64,000 nt of DNA from Heterohyrax brucei (taxonomy: Eukaryota > Chordata > Mammalia > Hyracoidea > Procaviidae), in NCBI GenBank assembly GCA_028571685.1, contig CM053144.1, forward strand, positions 102,578,171-102,642,170. The letters run 5' to 3'. Shown in pieces: positions 33,030 to 43,711 of the stretch. The position numbers and the translations under genes are program-made. The first letter of the stretch is position 1; each line of letters opens with the position of its first letter. The notes below the pieces were generated by a model. That model worked only from the letters and a program-made list of their open reading frames with translations. It searched no databases and had not been told where the DNA came from.

Positions 33030-34480
33030 ATTGTTTGGCTTCTTTTTGTTTTGTGTCTCTCTCTCACACACCCCTTTCCTTCCCCTTCTCCCACCTAGCT
33101 GGTGCTGTGTGCCACGTCCTCCACTTTTTGATCGGCTGTGTGCTATCACTCAGCTGGTATGCCGCTTCCCCGCCTGCGCCACCACACCAGCAGGCTCCCT
33201 CAGGGCATCTTTTTCTCGGTTTCTTGATTATCTCTAATTTCTTTCCAATCCTTTCTCCAGGTGCCTTTTCCATTGCTATGGATAGAAGAAGTTTCACTGC
33301 TACACTTGTGGGTACCGGTAGGGCATTTTCTTTCTTGGTTTCCTGACTCCGTCTACCTTCATTCCTTTCCTTTTTCCATGTGCCACCTTTGCTGATCTTT
33401 GGCTGTGCCACACCACTGAGCTAGGGTGCCGCTTCCACTGCGCATGTCACTATGCTGGAAGGCAGCTTCAGGGCTTTTTTTTCCCCCCTTGGTTTCTTAA
33501 TTCTCTCTACCCTGCCTCCTATTTTTTCTCCCAGTGCCACTTCCGTCAGTTTTTGAGGGGCTACGCCACACCACTCAGCTGGGGAACCCCTCCCACTTTT
33601 CACGCCACCACACCGGTGGGCTTTCTCAGGGCATTTTTTTCCCTTGGTTTCCTGACCTTTTTTACCTGCTTTCCTTTCCTTTTCTCAGTGCCATTTCAGT
33701 AGCTTTTTGACACACTGTGTTGTACCACTTAGTTATGGAGTCACACCATCCATGTCACCACGTCACTGTGTTCTTCGGGGGTATACTGTTTTCTTTCTCA
33801 GTTTCTTGAATCCCTACTTTGCATGCTTTCCTTTCTCCAGGTGTCATCTCTGCTGCTTTTCAGTAGAGTGTGCAACATTACTTGGCTGGAGAACTGTTTC
33901 CATTCAACTTCCCGAGTCCATGCAACCATGCCAGTGGGGACCCTCGCGGCTCTTTTCCCCTCTTGGTTTCTCATCTCTTTCTACCTTCCTATCTTTCGTT
34001 TTTCCTAACCACCCAGCTGTGCGTGCTGTCCCTGTAGCTTTTTGACAAGCTGTGACACACTGTTTGTCTGGGAAGCTGCAGGTACATGGCTTCACCAGTT
34101 CACACTGGCACACTGCTGGGCTCCCTTGGAACTGTTATTCTATTTCATTTTCTTTCTTTCTTGGTTTTTTGTCTCACTCTACCTTACTTCCTTTCCTTTC
34201 TCCCCACCACCTAGCTGTTTGTGCCATTCCTGATTGTGACAAACTGCCACCCTGCTTGTACTACCAAGCTAGTGAGCTCCCTTGGAGCATTTTTTTTTCT
34301 TTTTCCTCATTTTTTTCTGTCCCTATCATACTTCCTTTCCTTCCTCTGGACAACCTGGCAGTGTGTATGACACTTTTCAACATGCTGGTCAGCTGTTCAG
34401 CTGAAAGGGAGTCCAGCATACAGCTTCTTCAGCCTTCACCAGCAAGCCAGTGAGCCCCTTTGAGGCATTTAAAAAAACTG
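33030..34480 (+). repeat. Tandem array of ~155-bp monomers in an L1 5' UTR
   Basis: A recurring block has 'gccacaccact.agct.gg.', 'tcagggcatttttt' and 'cttggtttc.tga'. The 'cttggttt'-like anchor occurs at 33216, 33334, 33488, 33643, 33798, 33962 and 34160, so spacing is mostly 154-164 bp. About eight to nine diverged units precede ORF1. In mouse L1, tandem 5' monomers act as promoters; a similar role here is inferred. Frames crossing the array on both strands repeat with it and are not genes. Confidence 0.8.
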
Positions 34481-34946
34481 GTTCTTGGCATCTGTTTCTC
34501 TCTCATCTTTTGCACACTCATTTAGCTTCACACATCACATCCTCTCCCTTCCCAAGTGCCTAACTGCACCACACACTATGCACAGCACCTTTAAGCAGCA
34601 GAAGTGAAGATAACCAGAATTTACCCTGTACTGTCCCTAATCCCACCTTGTTGGCCACAGGATACACCACAAATGACTTATCTTCATTCCTTCCTCTCTG
34701 CTGGACCTGTTCTGCTGCATAACATCTGAGCAACCAGCCATTTCCACCTGTATAAGGTGGTGAGAAGTATCATGCCCACAGATGAGCAAACCACAAAGAA
34801 GAGCCAGCCTGCCTGCCCAGATATATTTTTTAAAAAAGGACAGACTAAAACAATCAAATTTACAACCAGGAAACAAAGAAAATAATTGCTGAATGTTCTG
34901 AAGACAGCAGACAATATAAAAATATGAAAAAAAAAAAAAATGACAG

Positions 34947-35149
34947 GATGGCTCCAGAAAATAAAACCCAAGATGGTCTTCTGGTAGAAGTAAAGGTACT
35001 GAAGCTACATGATAGGGAATTCAAAACTCTAATATTCAGTGCTCTCCAAAAGATGAAGGAAAACACACACAAAAATAGGAAAAAACAGACAAACAATGGA
35101 AGAACTCAAGAAAACAATACAGGAACAACACGTCAAAATAAACAACTAC
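34947..35149 (+). pseudogene. L1 ORF1p N-terminal remnant
   Basis: It encodes MAPENKTQDGLLVEVKV, then 'HDREFKTLIFSALQKMKENT', a typical ORF1p N-terminal and coiled-coil entry. It is cut at 35149 by insertion of a younger L1 3' end. Continuation lies at 36659-37014 but with stops and frame changes. Confidence 0.75.
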
Positions 35150-36644
35150 GAAGATGACAATGAGATACCATCTCACCCCAACAAGGTTGGCCATGATCCA
35201 ACAAACACAAAACAACAAATGCTGGAGAGGCTGTGGAGAAAGTGGAACCCTCCTACACTGTTGGTGGGGTTGCAAAATGGTCCAGGCTCTTTGGAAAGCA
35301 ATCTGGCACTTCCTTAAAAAAATGGATATTGATATACCATTTGACCCAGTAATTCCACTACTTGGAATATGTTCTACAGAATCAAGGCCTTTCACACCAA
35401 TGGACACATGCACCAGAATGTTTATCGCAGCACAGTCCACAATAGCAAAAAGATGGAATCAACCCAGATGCCCAACAACAGAAGAATGGATAGGTAAACT
35501 ATGGTATACATACTCAATGGAGCACTACGCAATGATAAAGAACAACGATGACTCCAGGAAACATCTCATGACCTCGTTTCAACTGGAAGACATTATGTTG
35601 AGTGAAAGTAGTCAGTGACAAAGGGACAAATACTGCATGAGACCTCTATGATAAGATCTCAAAAACAGACTTGTGTATAGAAGAACAGACTCTTTGACAG
35701 CTGCAAGGGAGGGGAGGGAGGGAAGGGAGGAGGGCTTAGATTAGATAGTTGCTAGGTATCTGGTTGGGTGAAATCGGTGATAGCACACATTAGAAACAAG
35801 AACAATATTAAGTGGACTTAAACATAACATGAGTACTCCTTCCATCTTAACCCAATATTGCAAGGATAGAGTAGCTGGGGTGGGGGATGGGGGACCAGGT
35901 TCTTAGGTGAAAGTGAGGCCAATTGGCACAACTAGCTTTTTGCTAAGAGGGCTCTCTCCACACCCCACGTTGGTGAGTGGCATCTGGGGTCTTAAAAGCT
36001 GCCAAGCTGCCATCCGAGGGCACAGCAAATGGTCCCAACTCAGCAGGAATGGATGCTCACCGAGGACCAAAATGACATGGGGGAAAGACAACCCAGAAGA
36101 CAAAGAGACCCACAGCAGTGGGTGCCTACATCGACTTGGGACCGGAAGAACCGGATGGTGCCCGGCCACCACCAGTGATAGCCACGATGGAGCTCACTAA
36201 GTTGAGTCTCACTGGCAACACAAGAATAAAATGGGGTGCACCCTAAGAGACCTCAACTGATGGTCCAGTGGTTTGGGGGTTCCCCTGGGAGCATGGCCTC
36301 TCGCCCTGATGCTGCCCTTGACCACAAATCATAACGAAGGTCCATGCTTCAGACAGAAATGTATTGGACTTAGTGATGCAGAGTGACCATATATTGGATG
36401 CACTTTATGGTTCAATACATCTAGGATGTCATCCTGCTGACCTCTGGCTGGAGGAAGGATAGTGGGTGAAGAGGAGGGAAAAAAGAGACTGTTGGGAGAA
36501 TGAGACATATATGGAGCAGAGAGGAATAGTGTGCTGTCACTGGGCAGGGAGAGCAGTGGAAGCTACATATAGGTGGGTATGTAAACTTACATGGGAATGT
36601 ACATTTTCACTCAGTTATATTAAATAAAAATTTTAAAAATAAAT
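35150..36644 (+). mobile_element. Younger L1 3' end inserted in the old L1 ORF1, with TSD
   Basis: It contains the ORF2 C-terminus, 3' UTR and A-rich tail. AAATAAACAACTAC at 35136-35149 and 36645-36658 is the 14-bp target duplication, cut inside the old L1 ORF1. A G-rich polypurine tract at 35705-35735 lies at the start of the UTR, as is usual for L1. Insertion order is therefore certain. Confidence 0.92.
35154..35618 (+). pseudogene. L1 ORF2p C-terminal domain, open 154 codons
   Basis: This is the C-terminal segment of L1 ORF2p (endonuclease/reverse transcriptase), downstream of the RT core. It carries the Cys-rich motif [18 protein letters not shown] (CX3C..HX4C type). '[12 protein letters not shown]', '[18 protein letters not shown]' and '[20 protein letters not shown]' follow. 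No stop or frameshift interrupts it before the natural end, so it is a recent copy. The 5' part, including the RT catalytic motifs, is missing because of 5' truncation, so it cannot act. Confidence 0.9.
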
Positions 36645-37262
36645 AAATAAACAACTACAAATCATACAAAAATAGCAATTAGAAGTATAAAACATAAACA
36701 AGATTTCAGAAATGGACATTGCCATTTGCCCCTAGGGTCACCATGAATCAGATCCAACTCCATGGCACTTGGCTGGCATGGAAAAATTTAGCAGCAATTT
36801 TGAAACAACGGGAGACAGGATCAGTGAAATTAAGGATAAATCTTTAGATATTACCGTGAGGAAAAGTCAGAAAAAAGAATAAAGATAAAGGAACACTAAT
36901 AACAATGTGGGATACAATCAAAAGCAGAAGTTTCTGTATAATTGGAGTTCCAGAACAAGTTGAGAAAAGACAGAAGATGGTTGAAGGTTTAGTGACAGAA
37001 AACCTCCCTAGTATCATCTCTTGCGCATGTGAAAGCTGGATGATGAATAAAGAAGACCGAAGAACTGATGTCTTTGTATTACGCTGTTGGTGAAGAATAT
37101 TGAACATACCACCAACTACCAAAAGAAGGAATACTCTGTCTTGGAAAAAGCATAACCAAAATGTTCCTTAGAAGCAAGGATGGCAAGACTACGTTTCACA
37201 TATTTCAGACATGGACATGTTATCAGAAGGGATCAGTCCCTGAAAAAGCACATCATGCTGGG

Positions 37263-37775
37263 TGTTTTAGTCAGCCAGGGATGCTCTAGCAGAAATACCA
37301 CAGAGTGGATGGCTTTAACAAAGGAAGGTTTATTCTTACACAGTCTGGTAGGTTGCAAGTCCATAGTCAGGGCATCCACTCCAGGGAAAGGCCTTCCCCC
37401 TGTCAGCTCTGGAGGAAAGTCCGGTATTGCATCAGTCTTTGTCCAGGGAGCATCTTGGCACAGGAACCTCAGGTCTCAAGGACGAACTCTTATCCCAGTG
37501 CTGCATTCTTGATGGTAACGAGGTTCCCGATTCTCTTTGTTTCTCTTTCCTTTTATCTCTTGCAGGCTGAAAAGCTTAAGGGTGGGGCAAGCCATACTCC
37601 AGGGAAACTCCCCCTACAGCAGAGCAAGGAAGTAATCCTATTCAGGAATTTACAGCCCCTTTAACATACAGTTTAGTGAAACCACAAAATGGAGGACAGT
37701 CACAAGATACTGGGAATCATGTCCCAGCCACACGGCTGCACATATTTTTGGGGGGACACAATTCAACACATGACA
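37263..37775 (-). mobile_element. MLT1/MaLR-like solo LTR inside RTE
   Basis: It runs from TGTTTTAGTCAGC to ACACATGACA, in reverse orientation. The flanking pentamers CTGGG (37258-37262) and TCGGG (37776-37780) differ at two positions. Related to 5361-5892 and 52930-54560. The RTE frame stops at the left edge and continues beyond the SINE, confirming insertion. Confidence 0.85.
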
Positions 37776-37784
37776 TCGGGTAAC

Positions 37785-37955
37785 CAAAAAACCCAAACAA
37801 ACTCACTGTGGTTGACTCGATTCGGACTCATAGCCACCCTATGGGACAGAGTAGAACTGCTCCACAGAGTTTCCAACGAGCATCTGGCCGATTCAAACTG
37901 CTGACCTCCTGGTTAGCAAATGTAGCACTTAACCACTATACCACAAGGGTTTCCT
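37785..37955 (-). repeat. AfroSINE inside RTE
   Basis: Reverse AfroSINE next to the LTR: 'actgtggttgactcgattcgg', 'ctatgggacagagtagaac', 'tcaaactgctgacctcctgg' and head 'ctataccacaagggtttcc'. Confidence 0.9.
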
Positions 37956-38218
37956 GATAAAGTAGAGGGTCAGCAAAAAAGAGGAAGATCCTCAATGAGG
38001 TAAACTCACACAGTGGCTGCCAACAATGGGCTCAAGCATAGCAAAAATTCTGAGGATGGCTCGGGACCAGATGACGTTTCTTTCTATTGTTCAGAGGGTC
38101 ACTCTGAGTCAGAACTAACTCGAGGGCACCTAACAGCAACATCTCTTGTGACTACAGATATAAAAATTTTCAACAAAATTCTAGCCAATAGAATTCAGCA
38201 TCACATAGAAAAAAAAAT

Positions 38219-38540
38219 TCTAGGGAGGTTTTTTTGTGAGTAAATCTTCAGCAGTTTGTTTTCTCACCTCATTCTGGAACTCTGATTACACACAAAACTT
38301 TGCTTTTAATTGTATCCCATACTGTTGTCAGAGTTTCTTTATTTGAATTAGCTCTTTTCTCTGATTTTTCTTCAAGGTAATATCCAAAGATGTGACCTTC
38401 ATTTCACTAGTCCTGTCTTCCATTGCTTAAAATTTGCTTCTAAAATTTTCTATTACAATGTCCATTTCTGAAATCTTGTTGTTTATGTTTAGTATTTCTG
38501 ATTGTTGTTTTTGTATGATTTGTAGTTGTTTATTTTGCCT
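38219..38540 (-). mobile_element. Inverted L1 ORF1 segment inside ORF2
   Basis: In reverse it matches the ORF1 text of 35130-37014 ('aataaacaactacaaatcat', 'gatttcagaaatggacatt', 'gggatacaattaaaagcaa') and ends at the same 'aacctccctag' point. About nine ORF2 codons are missing at the junction, and no target duplication is visible. Confidence 0.8.
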
Positions 38541-38789
38541 ACCTGGGATTTATACCAAGTATGCAAAGACACTTCATTAGAGTATCAATGTAATCCACTG
38601 CATAAATAGAGTCACATGATCATCTCAATCGATGCAGAAAAGGCATCTGACAGAGTCCAACACTGTTCCTGATAAGGAAACTTCTTAACATAATAAAGGA
38701 CATCTATACAACACCAATAGCGAACATCATTCTTATTGGAGAGAGGTTGTAAACGCTTCTCTTTCCAAAAGAACAATACAAAACAAAAC

Positions 38790-38953
38790 AAAAACCAAAC
38801 CCAAAGCCACTGAGTCAGTTCCAACTCACAGCAACCCTGCAGGACAAAGTAGAACTGCCTTATAGAGTTTCCAAAGAGTGCCTGGTGGATTTGAACTGCT
38901 GACCTTCTAGTTAGCAGCTGTAGTACTTAACCACTACACTACCAGGGTTTCCA
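38790..38953 (-). repeat. AfroSINE inside L1
   Basis: Reverse AfroSINE with 'ccactgagtcagttccaact', 'ctgcaggacaaagtagaac' and head 'actacactaccagggtttcc'. Flanked by 'agaacaa' and 'agaacaag', a probable target duplication. Confidence 0.9.
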
Positions 38954-41389
38954 GAACAAGACAAGGATGTACTTTATCACCACTCCTATTTAACATTGTG
39001 TTGGAAAGCCTAGCTAGAACAATAAAGCAACAAAAAGAAATAAAAGTCAGCCATATTAGTAAGGAAGAAGTAAAACTGCCTCTATGTTCATATAATATGA
39101 TACTAAATACAAAAAACTGAAAAGATTCACCCAGAAAACTACTGGAACTAACACAAAAACATACAGCAGAATAACAGGATATAAGATAAACATACAAAAA
39201 TCAACTGGATTACTACACACCGAAAAAGGAAACTAGAAAAACAATACCATTTATAATAGCTTCTTCAAAAAAAAAAAAAAAAAAAACACTTAGGAAGAAA
39301 TCTAACCTGGGGTAGAAAAAAGCTATACAAAGAAAACCACAAAACACTACCACAAGAAACCAAGATAGACCTACATAAATGGAAAAACATACTATGCTCA
39401 TGAGTAGACAGATTCAACGTTGCGAAAATGGCAATCCTACTAAAAAACCAATCTACAAATGCAGTACAAACCCCATCCAAATACCAAAAGTAAACAGACA
39501 AACAAAAAAACAGGACCTATATCTCACACCTTCCATAAAAGATAATTCAAAATGGATCACAGATCTAACTATAAAATCAAAAACAATGAAGATCACTGAA
39601 GAAAAAAACAGTCAATGCTAGAGACCCTAATACACAGCATAAACAAGATACGAACCAAAAGTAGCAATACATAAACACCAGAAGATAAGCTACGTAACTT
39701 GGATCCTCTAAAAATTAAACACTTACACTCAAAAGACTTTACCAAAAGAGTAAAAAGAGAACCTACAGCCTGGAAAAAAATTTTGGTTATGACAAATCCA
39801 ACGAACGTCTAATCTCTAAAATCTATAGGAAAACCCAACACCACTACAATACAAAACAAATAATTCAATTAAAAAATGGGCAAAGGATATGAACAAACAC
39901 TTCATAAAAAAAGACATAGAGGCAGCTAATAGACATATGAGGAAATGTTTGCAATCACTAGCCATTGGAGAAATATAAATAAAACCATGATGAGATACCA
40001 TCTCCCCCTGACATTAGTGGTCTGAATAAAAAAAAAAAAAAAACAGAAAATAACAAATGTTAGACATGCTGCAGAGATGGAACTCTTATGCACTGCTGGT
40101 GGGAATGTAAAATGGTATAGTCATTTTTAAAAAATATAGTACTTTCTTTAAAAAGCTAGAAATAGAAACACTATATGATTCATCAATCCCAGTCCTAGGA
40201 ATATACCATAGGGAAATAAGAGCTGTCACACAAATAGATATACGTACACTCACGTTGACTACAGTATTATTCACAACAGCAAAAAGACAGAAATGACTAA
40301 AACACTCATTAACATATGAATGGATAAATAATCTACGGTATGTATACACAGTGAAATACTATGTACACAATGATAAAGAATAATGATGAATCTGTGAAAC
40401 ATCTCATAACATGGATGAATCTGGAGGGCAATATGCTGAGTGAAAGTAGTCAATCAGAAAAGGGCAAATATTGTATAAGACAACTATTATAAAATGTTAA
40501 GGAAAAATTCACACAGGGGGAGTGAAAAACACTCAGCAGATAACAGATAAGTGGTAATTATGGTGAAGGGTAAGAAAGCACACAGTACTGGAGCAGCCAG
40601 TAAAATCTGACTGAGGCAAGGTCATGGAAACTCCCATAGCCACGACCAAACTACTGGACTGATGGCTGTGGTTACCATAGTCTCCAGAACATCTGGCTCG
40701 ATTGGCATAACACAGTTTATAGACTATTCTACATTATACTTTTGTGCATAGTATCTGGGGTCCTAAAAGCTTGTGAGTTGCCACCTAAGATATTCCACTG
40801 GTCACATCATGTCTGGAGCAAAGGAGAACAAAGACAAGCCAATGTCACCAGGGAAAGATCAATTCAAAGGACTGATGGACCGCAACTATCAAAGCCGCCA
40901 CCAGACTGAGTCCACCACAACAAGATAGTGCCTGGCTACCATCACCAAACAGGGAGTCCTGTACAGAGCTGGAGAAAAATATAGAACAAAATTCTGACTC
41001 ACAATAAATAAAAGAGCAGACTTACTCATCTGATCAAGACTGAAGAAACCTCAAGAGAAGGGTCCCTAGACTCCCTTTTAACTCAGTATTGAAGTCACGC
41101 CTGAGATTCACCCTTCAGCCAAAGATTAGGCAGGCCCATAAAACCAAAGTAAATGGGCACAGCAGCCCAGGAGCAAGGATGAGACAGCATGAGGGGACAG
41201 GAGAGCTGGTAACGGGGAACCCAGGGTCAAGAAGGTGACTGTTCACGTATCATGGGAGTGGCTACCAATGTCATGAAACAATATGTATTAACTGCTTAAT
41301 GAAAAGCTAATTTACTCTGTAAATCCTCATTTAAAATACAATTAATAAGACAAAGAAAAGAGGGCACAGAGATGCAGTAAGTCAAAAGC

Positions 41390-42712
41390 TATGTTTTAAA
41401 TAGGATAGACAGTTACGGGGTCTCTGAAGAGGTAACATTTCAACAGGAATCTGAATAGAATGAGGTAACGGAGGCTGCTAGCTGAAGTCAAGAGAGTAGC
41501 AAGTGGAAAGGCCCTGATCCTTGACCATCCTGAATCCAGACTTCCTGGTCTGATTGACACTGGAAGAACCCTGGAAGACATGGCCCCCAGATTCAAGATG
41601 ATAGTTTGAAAAGCAACAAGGATGTCCATATGCCTAAATCAAAGTGATTAAAGGCTGAGGGCGGTAGGTGGTGGGGTTCAAGAGGTCAGAGAAGGAGCAG
41701 ATCTCCTCTCTGTGCCTCTGAAGTACCTGGGAAATTTTCAAGCACACAGTTGTGCAGGTTCTAAACCCACTGATTTTGTTTCAGCTGGTTTAGGTTAGGG
41801 CCTCAGTAAAAGTTCAGTTTTCAGTGTTTTCCAGCTGATTCTACTGTGTGGACTCTTTTTTTAAAAATCGGGCTTCAAGTTTACAGCACACACTAGTTTC
41901 TCATACAGAAATTTATACACACATTGTTATGCGACCCTAGTTACTCTCTCTAATATGATAGCACATGCCTCCTTTTCACTACCAATTTCCCATGTCCATT
42001 CAACCAGCTCTGTCCCATTCTGCCTTCTCATCTCACATCCAGACAGGAACTGTCTGTTTAGTCTTATTTATCTACTTGACCTAAAATGCACACTCTTCCC
42101 GGGTACCATTTTATATCTTATAGTCCATTCTAATCTTTGTCCAAAGAGTTGGCAGTGGGAGTAGTTTTAGTTCTTTGTTAACACAGAGTCTGGGGGCCAT
42201 GACGTTCAGGGTTCCTCCAGTCTTGGTCAGACCACTAATGTTTTTACTAAAACTTGTGTTGGGCACCCCACTTTTCTCCTGCTTTGTTAGGGACTCACTG
42301 TTGGGTTCCTTGTCAGGACAGTCACTGGTAGCTTATACAAACAGTTTTGAAAAGCACTGATATGTGGCCATTATAGACCACTGAAAAGACTTTGCACAAT
42401 GGGAGGAAGCCATGGCACGTTTGAGGATGGAGTGATACAATCTGACATACATTTTAAAGCTTAACTCTGGCTGCTTGGTGGGGCAATAACGCAAGCTAGC
42501 ACAGAAGCAAGACCAGAATCAGGACACCAGATAGGAGGCCACCGCAAGTATCCCACTGAATGATTCTGGTTAATTGGACTAGGATTGTGGAGGTGGAAGG
42601 GGTGAGAAACAGCCAAATTTGTGGTATTTTATGAATGTAGGGCTAACAGGAGGTGCTCTCGGATTGCATGTAGGCTGTGAAAGAATGATGACTCAAAAAG
42701 ATTTGGGGCCTG
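41390..42712 (+). repeat. Ancient eutherian interspersed repeat, left part
   Basis: The order 'ggtaacatttcaacaggaat', 'gcaagtggaaaggccctga', 'ctctggctgcttggtgggg' and 'ggaggccaccgcaagtatcc' is a repeat text I know from many mammals, but I do not assign its family name. It continues at 45948-46010 ('ctgaacaaccagatgaacg'). A reversed L1 UTR (41850-42335) and an L1 (42713-45929) split it. Confidence 0.55.
41850..42335 (-). mobile_element. Old L1 3' UTR fragment
   Basis: It begins with T-rich text at 41860-41870 and shares 'cctccagtcttggtcagacc' and the preceding order with 2915-3330. The short open frames here (41955-42360) are incidental. Confidence 0.65.
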
Positions 42713-43711
42713 GGGGTGGAGTCAAGATGGCAGACTGAGCCCCCGTCTCCTTATGTCCCTCTGGAAACCAAGACCTGAATTGACAATCAAACAGAGCCTT
42801 CTGGTCACCTAATCAGCCTCAGGACACGGCACAGAGCTGTTAATTGGGACTTCATACCACTCAGTGAAAAACCTCCTCTCTTTCGCTGACTCCCGCTCCT
42901 GGCTAGCCCGGCTCTCACGGACGGAAGGTAAACGCACCAGTTTGACTATTTTTTTCCTCTGTCTGGGCTGGCGGGCGGAGCTGGGTCTTGCCTGGAGGCT
43001 GGACTCAGACACGATGCTGGGGGGATAGGCCGGCAAAATTCCCGTATTCTGAGAGCCAGGCTCGGGACTCTGTTAATCTAGACACTTTGAGCCTTTCATT
43101 TTGTAGCTGCCTCAGCGGGGTTTATGCGCAGCTTCACAGTCAGTATGCGGGACGCCATGTTGGTACCGAGATTTTAGTGGGACCTCGTTCTTAGACTGGG
43201 AGCCAGCGCCTGCAAACGGGACAGCGCTTCTCCAACAGAAGAGTAGTGATTTTGCACAGTGCTGCCTACGTGGGGGGCCCTGCAACAGAAGCAGAGGAAT
43301 CGCTGCCTCTGGGCACCTTTAGCCCCCCTGTCTGCTGCCTGTGTGGAGGACGCCATCTTGGATACGGTGGCCGCAGCTGGACCTAATTCTTAGCTTGGGA
43401 GCCAGACCCTGCCCACAAGAGAGCGCTTTTCTATCACAAAACCAGTACTCGACGCAGTGTTGGATAAGGCTAGGCCCTGTCAGCAGAGGCCAACAGGGCA
43501 GTAGCATTGCTGTATTCTGAACTAGTTTGTTATCATCTGGGGTTGGATATAGTGGTGCTTACTTTGTCAGATGAGAAGAGGGACCTCTACACCTGAAAAC
43601 ATAACTGACTTGTGAACTGGTCAGATACCTTTTGCTTTACATTTGAAGACAGCCTAGAGAAACATTTGCAATCCATCCTCACAGTACCTCTTCCAGCCTC
43701 TATATACTCAC
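42713..43711 (+). promoter_or_regulatory. L1 5' UTR (internal promoter region)
   Basis: GC-rich relative to its surroundings, with several near-copies of 'gacgccat.ttgg' (43150, 43350) and 'agcttgggagcc' blocks. L1 5' UTRs carry an internal RNA polymerase II promoter; the role here is by family, and activity is not shown. The minus copy at 19042-20020 is homologous. Confidence 0.7.

Larger units (their letters stand above)
32560..37014 (+). mobile_element. Old L1 5' part with monomeric 5' UTR and ORF1 remains
   Basis: The start 'gacaaagccaacatggtgct' is an L1-like 5' end. The 5' UTR is unusually long (about 2.3 kb) because of a 155-bp tandem array. ORF1 begins near 34947 and is recognisable to 35149. 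It resumes at 36659 after an inserted younger L1 and ends near 37014 ('ccagaacaagttgagaaaag', 'gaaaacctccctagtatc'). A small SINE tail fragment lies at 36735-36780. An RTE then interrupts at 37024. The RT-coding sequence at 38149 onward may be the 3' part of the same element after an internal deletion. Confidence 0.8.
37024..38139 (+). mobile_element. RTE LINE 3' part with 9-bp TSD, split by an LTR and a SINE
   Basis: CATCTCTTG at 37015-37023 and 38140-38148 flanks the element. The left part encodes 'RTDVFVLRCW' and 'LRFTYFRHGHVIRRDQSLKKHIMLG' (BovB-type ORF2 C-terminus). After the LTR and SINE it resumes at 37956 ('KRGRSSMR'-like, 'TVAANNGLKH') and ends in the shared SINE-like tail. It is 5'-truncated and broken. 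Confidence 0.85.
38149..41345 (+). mobile_element. Old L1, ORF2 RT region to 3' UTR
   Basis: A short RT-domain start ('KIFNKILANRIQHHI') at 38155-38218 is followed by a reversed ORF1 segment, then ORF2 continues at 38541 through the palm ('atctcaatcgatgcagaaaa') to the C-terminus near 40470. The 3' UTR ends at about 41345. An AfroSINE splits it at 38790-38953. A-runs at 39269-39286 and 40028-40043 are internal expansions. Collinear with 7270-8990 in its second half. Many stops. Confidence 0.88.

Noticed and set aside
33707..34453. Several overlapping Phe/Ser/Cys-rich frames of 110-135 codons
   Set aside because: They repeat with the 155-bp monomers of the L1 5' UTR and occur on both strands.
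33030..34480. A CRISPR array or satellite, because of regular spacing
   Set aside because: Units are long, diverged and contiguous, without short identical repeats and unique spacers, in a mammalian L1 5' UTR.
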